From the NCBI GenBank assembly GCA_002471375.1, contig DKPV01000085.1, positions 1-64,000 of the forward strand: a stretch of DNA of 64,000 nucleotides. The letters are read 5' to 3'. Position 1 is the stretch's first letter. Every line of letters starts with the position of its first letter. The stretch is from Flavobacteriales bacterium UBA7325 (GTDB lineage: Bacteria > Bacteroidota > Bacteroidia > Flavobacteriales_D > Crocinitomicaceae). The notes under the pieces are model-generated. The model was not told the origin of the DNA. It did no database searches and saw only the letters and a list, made by a program, of their open reading frames with translations. Position numbers and translations under genes: made by a program. This document shows positions 60,601-64,000 of the stretch, piece after piece.

Positions 60601-63600
60601 TACGTGCACTGAAAAAATATTCTACGCTCTTTGGAGCGCTTCTTAGTACGTTCTTTTTTATTGCCTTCTACTTCCAAATTTTTTCGAACAATTTTGAAAG
60701 TGATGTAAAGGCATTTGAATCTTCATTGCACGCACAAGAAGCTAAACTGAAAAGCAGTCTTGATTATTTCCGCGCTGATGTCAGAACAAAAGGAATTGAA
60801 AAGCTATGGGAAACAGCAGATGATCGGGATGAAATAAACTTTCACGTTTATCATCGCGACTCACTGGTTTTTTGGAATACGAATCAACTACCCATATTGC
60901 GATTTGCAGATATTCACTTCCCTTCCGAAGGATTGATACATCTTCAGAATGGCTGGTATTTTGCAAAAATTGTTGAGGAGAATGAACACCTCATTTGTGG
61001 ATCATTTAAGGTAAAGCAAGACTATTATTATGAGAATAATGACCTTGTCAATGGTTTTCCCGATTATCTGCCGCTTTCTTTTGAGGGAACCGTCCAAATG
61101 GATGAAGAGGTAGGCTATAAAGTTTTTGACCCTGATGGCGAATACCTCTTATCCTTAGTTCCGGATGAAATTCAAGAAATTTCGAGTTCAGAATCTTTTA
61201 TCGTTCTGGTCTTATTACTTCTGATGATGGCCATGTGGCTTGTAGTTATTGCTAGATTAGCCCGCCGTCTTCCTCGAAAATTAAGATGGATATTACCTCT
61301 TGCGGTGATTTTCATTCGGATTCTATCCCTTCAGTTTCAGTGGCTTGAATTTATGGAAGAAACGGAAGGTTTCGATCCAAGTTTGTACGGGACTAGCACG
61401 TGGTTTCCGAATTTTGCAGAGTTCCTCATCAACATCTCTGTGCTTGTCTATTTAATGCATGAAGCACGGAAGTCCTTCAAGCTAATTAGAAACAACTTTT
61501 TGGGCCGCATTATTTCTTTGATTCTTTATTTGGGATCTGTTTTGTTATGGGTTCTACTGGTGTATTTAATGCGGAGTCTTATCGAAGATTCATCGATACC
61601 AATGATCATTGACAAGCTATTTGCTTTGAATGCATTTTCGTTGCTGGCTGTAATGAGCTTAGGGGTATTCTTCTACTCTTATTATTTGCTTCTTCGAGCT
61701 ATTGTGGTGAAGGGCAAGGAAACGAAATTGAGCGCTGGTAGATTGGCGGTCATCACCTTTATTACAGGATGTATATTCCTGTTTTATGAAATTAACATTG
61801 GGAATCAACTCTTCATTAATGGACTATATCCAATGGTTTTCTCGGGTATTACCATTTACCTGGTTTATCGTTTCGATGGGATGCGACAGTTGGGTCCAGG
61901 ATTGATTCATTTAGTTCTATTTTCTTTGGTGCTTGCCGTGAATGTAGCGGAGTTCAATCGTATAAAGGAGCGCGGGGAACGAGAACTCTACGCGAATCAA
62001 ATCGCTACGGATGAAGATATTGTAACGGAGGCAGAATATGCAGGGCTTGCAGCGGAAATACAGTCTGACAACTTTCTACAACGCTTCATATCATCTCCTC
62101 AAGAACTGAGTGTTTCTGATTTTCATGAGGGAATGGAACGCAGATTATTTAATGGTTTCTGGGATCGATATGAAATGACTTTTAGCCTCTACAATGATGA
62201 GCAGGAGTCGCTAATTCAGTATCGAAAGGACCCAAAGGAAGGTTGCAAAGAGCTAGAGAGAATAATTAAACGGTCGGGTTCAGCTTCGCAAATTAATGGA
62301 GGCATTTATTATATCGAAGACCATTCCGCGCAATTGAGTTACATTATTCGGCAAACATTGTACGACGAAGATTCGACGAATACTGCAGTATTGTTTTGTA
62401 CGTTGAAGTCGAAAAAAATTCCTGAGGAAATCGGCTTCCCACGATTATTAATTTCTGTTCAAACAAATGTTCTTGAGACGCTCGAGACGTACTCAGTTGC
62501 AAAATTCCATAAGGGAAGATTAGTCACAAAGTACGGGGATTTTAACTATCCTTCTTCTCATACCGCTATGGTGCCAGAAGACATGAAAACGAAAGGGTTT
62601 TTCGACTATGGTGAATATAGCCATTACTTGTTGGTCAAGGGAAATTCTAACGTGATTATTCTTTCGAATAAGAACTTCTCAAATATTGATCTACTCACTT
62701 CTTTCTCTTATCTATTCAGTTTTTTTGGATTGCTCTTGCTCCCGATGCTCTTTAGATTAAACACGAGTGGAACAACGAAGCGGACTGTTAGTTTGGCGAT
62801 GAAAATTCAATTGGTGTTGATATCACTCGTTTTCCTTTCACTTTTGGCATTTGGTTGGGGCAGTGGAATATTTGTTAGTAATCAGTATAACCAATACACA
62901 AATGACGTCATAAGTGAAAAACTGAATTCAGTGCAGACGGAAGTTCGAGCAAAATTAGGTGATTCTGAATCTCTTTCGATTAATGAGAACGGGAACTACA
63001 TGCAATACATTCTTCAGAAGTTTGCGAAGGTATTCTACACTGATATTAACATGTATGATAACGATGGTTATTTACTAGGGACTTCAAGACCTAAGGTGTT
63101 CAACATAGGTTTGCTCAGTGAGCAAATGAACCCCACGGCACTGAAGTACATGAATTACAATCAGAAAAGTCAATTTGTACAGGCTGAGAGCATCGGTGAT
63201 TTGAATTATTCTTCTGCTTACTTACCATTTTACAATAACAATGGTGATCAATTGGGCTTTATTAATTTACAGCATTTCGGACAGCAGCGAGAGTTTGAAA
63301 ATCAAATTCAAAAATTCCTCGTGGCTATTATCAATGTTTTCATTCTTCTACTTGCCATTTCAATTGTCCTCGCCATATTTATTTCGACCTGGCTAACATC
63401 TCCATTAAGAATCCTTCAAGAAAGTTTCGCCCGCGTCAAATTCGGAAAACACAATGTGCAGATTGAATACGATAAGGAGGATGAGATTGGAGCCCTAGTA
63501 AAAGAGTACAACAAGAAGCTTCTCGAACTTGAATTTGCTGCTGAGCAAGTAGCCAAAAGTGAGCGTGAATCGGCATGGCGAGAAATGGCCAAGCAAGTTG

Positions 63601-64000
63601 CTCATGAGATCAAAAATCCACTTACTCCGATGAAGTTGAGTGTGCAGCAAATGTTGCGTACACACGACCCTGAAGATCCTAAAAGTGGTGATAAATTAAA
63701 GAAGGTGGCAAACTCGATTGTTGAGCAGATAGACGCATTAACGAACATCGCAAATGAGTTTTCAAGTTTCGCGAAAATGCCAAACCCACGTGAAGAACGG
63801 TTGGATTTCGTTGCACTTGTTAGAGGTGTAAGTGAAGTTTTTAGGACAGCTGAAGGGGTTGACATCAAGGTGAATTGTACTCAAGATGAGGTCTTCGTTA
63901 AGGCAGACAAAGATCAATTTGTGCGAATTTTCAATAACGTTATTAAGAATGCGATACAGGCAATTCCGGATGATCGAGAAGGGTTTATTGTTATCGAGAT
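60594..64000 (+). CDS. Very large NtrY-like sensor histidine kinase, C-terminus outside window
   Basis: From the ATG at 60594, seven bases before the udk stop, the frame is open to the window end (1135 residues). It has an N-terminal helix, an extracytoplasmic domain (about 30-205), seven or so helices (about 205-460), a second soluble region (about 460-705), two helices (about 705-770) framing another extracytoplasmic domain (about 775-905), a helix, a HAMP domain (about 930-980), and the dimerisation helix AKQVAHEIKNPLTPMKLSVQ with phospho-acceptor His1004. The ATPase N-box (NNVIKNAIQAIPDD) begins the catalytic domain, which is cut off. This multi-sensor architecture with EIKNPL is NtrY-like. 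The cognate regulator is not in the window. Confidence 0.93.
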   Translation, partial: MVIRALKKYSTLFGALLSTFFFIAFYFQIFSNNFESDVKAFESSLHAQEAKLKSSLDYFRADVRTKGIEKLWETADDRDEINFHVYHRDSLVFWNTNQLPILRFADIHFPSEGLIHLQNGWYFAKIVEENEHLICGSFKVKQDYYYENNDLVNGFPDYLPLSFEGTVQMDEEVGYKVFDPDGEYLLSLVPDEIQEISSSESFIVLVLLLLMMAMWLVVIARLARRLPRKLRWILPLAVIFIRILSLQFQWLEFMEETEGFDPSLYGTSTWFPNFAEFLINISVLVYLMHEARKSFKLIRNNFLGRIISLILYLGSVLLWVLLVYLMRSLIEDSSIPMIIDKLFALNAFSLLAVMSLGVFFYSYYLLLRAIVVKGKETKLSAGRLAVITFITGCIFLFYEINIGNQLFINGLYPMVFSGITIYLVYRFDGMRQLGPGLIHLVLFSLVLAVNVAEFNRIKERGERELYANQIATDEDIVTEAEYAGLAAEIQSDNFLQRFISSPQELSVSDFHEGMERRLFNGFWDRYEMTFSLYNDEQESLIQYRKDPKEGCKELERIIKRSGSASQINGGIYYIEDHSAQLSYIIRQTLYDEDSTNTAVLFCTLKSKKIPEEIGFPRLLISVQTNVLETLETYSVAKFHKGRLVTKYGDFNYPSSHTAMVPEDMKTKGFFDYGEYSHYLLVKGNSNVIILSNKNFSNIDLLTSFSYLFSFFGLLLLPMLFRLNTSGTTKRTVSLAMKIQLVLISLVFLSLLAFGWGSGIFVSNQYNQYTNDVISEKLNSVQTEVRAKLGDSESLSINENGNYMQYILQKFAKVFYTDINMYDNDGYLLGTSRPKVFNIGLLSEQMNPTALKYMNYNQKSQFVQAESIGDLNYSSAYLPFYNNNGDQLGFINLQHFGQQREFENQIQKFLVAIINVFILLLAISIVLAIFISTWLTSPLRILQESFARVKFGKHNVQIEYDKEDEIGALVKEYNKKLLELEFAAEQVAKSERESAWREMAKQVAHEIKNPLTPMKLSVQQMLRTHDPEDPKSGDKLKKVANSIVEQIDALTNIANEFSSFAKMPNPREERLDFVALVRGVSEVFRTAEGVDIKVNCTQDEVFVKADKDQFVRIFNNVIKNAIQAIPDDREGFIVIE

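Overview
The window is a chromosomal segment of a Bacteroidota bacterium, most likely in Flavobacteriales near Crocinitomicaceae or Cryomorphaceae. The evidence is A+T-rich coding sequence, start codons without Shine-Dalgarno sequences, many TAnnTTTG promoter boxes, secreted proteases with C-terminal type IX secretion (T9SS) sorting domains, and the SpoIIM/DUF4129/DUF4350/MoxR/DUF58 gene cluster. No rRNA, tRNA, CRISPR array, prophage or insertion sequence was seen. Gene density is high and no gene-free stretch exceeds 300 bases.

Layout. 1-2.6 kb (minus): a membrane glycosyltransferase running off the left edge, then xseB and xseA. 2.6-5.4 kb: pgk, then an ECF sigma factor with its membrane anti-sigma factor behind a candidate autoregulated promoter. 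5.5-12.5 kb: a tightly packed five-gene membrane operon (SpoIIM fusion, DUF4129, DUF4350 fusion, MoxR ATPase, DUF58/vWA) of unsolved function. 12.5-23.6 kb: two glycosyltransferases, an L,D-transpeptidase, an acyl-CoA carboxylase beta subunit, aspS, cysS and polA. 23.6-28.4 kb: an RND/MMPL exporter directly followed by a processive-type glycosyltransferase, then a DUF2891 lipoprotein. 28.4-32.4 kb (minus): a large SF1 helicase beside the decayed 3' end of a T9SS cargo gene. 32.5-37.3 kb: cystathionine gamma-synthase, a TrkA-type protein, an SDR and a secreted M43 metalloprotease. 37.4-40.2 kb (minus): the heme genes hemA-hemC-hemD. 40.4-43.3 kb: an RDD membrane protein, rsmI, a quinone oxidoreductase-like enzyme and a Rieske protein.

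43.3-47.6 kb: a lipoprotein and a cation/proton antiporter diverge from an arsenic-resistance operon (arsR-arsI-arsC-aquaglyceroporin). The arsR promoter -7 box lies inside a 16-bp operator palindrome. A broken NTF2-like gene overlaps the end of the operon. 47.7-55.2 kb: two amino-acid-catabolic aldehyde dehydrogenases (ALDH7 and ALDH8 types), hemW and a secreted S9 peptidase. 55.2-64 kb: rluF, a small hypothetical gene, a T9SS trypsin-like protease, a thioredoxin-like protein and a secreted hypothetical protein sharing a bidirectional promoter region, udk, and a very large NtrY-like histidine kinase that runs off the right edge.

Most of the window is core metabolism and information processing. 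The parts most worth pursuing are the MoxR/DUF58 operon with its two domain fusions, the arsenic operon with its efflux-by-channel logic and unusual second NPA motif, the RND plus glycosyltransferase pair, and the two gene remnants that the reading frames make visible.
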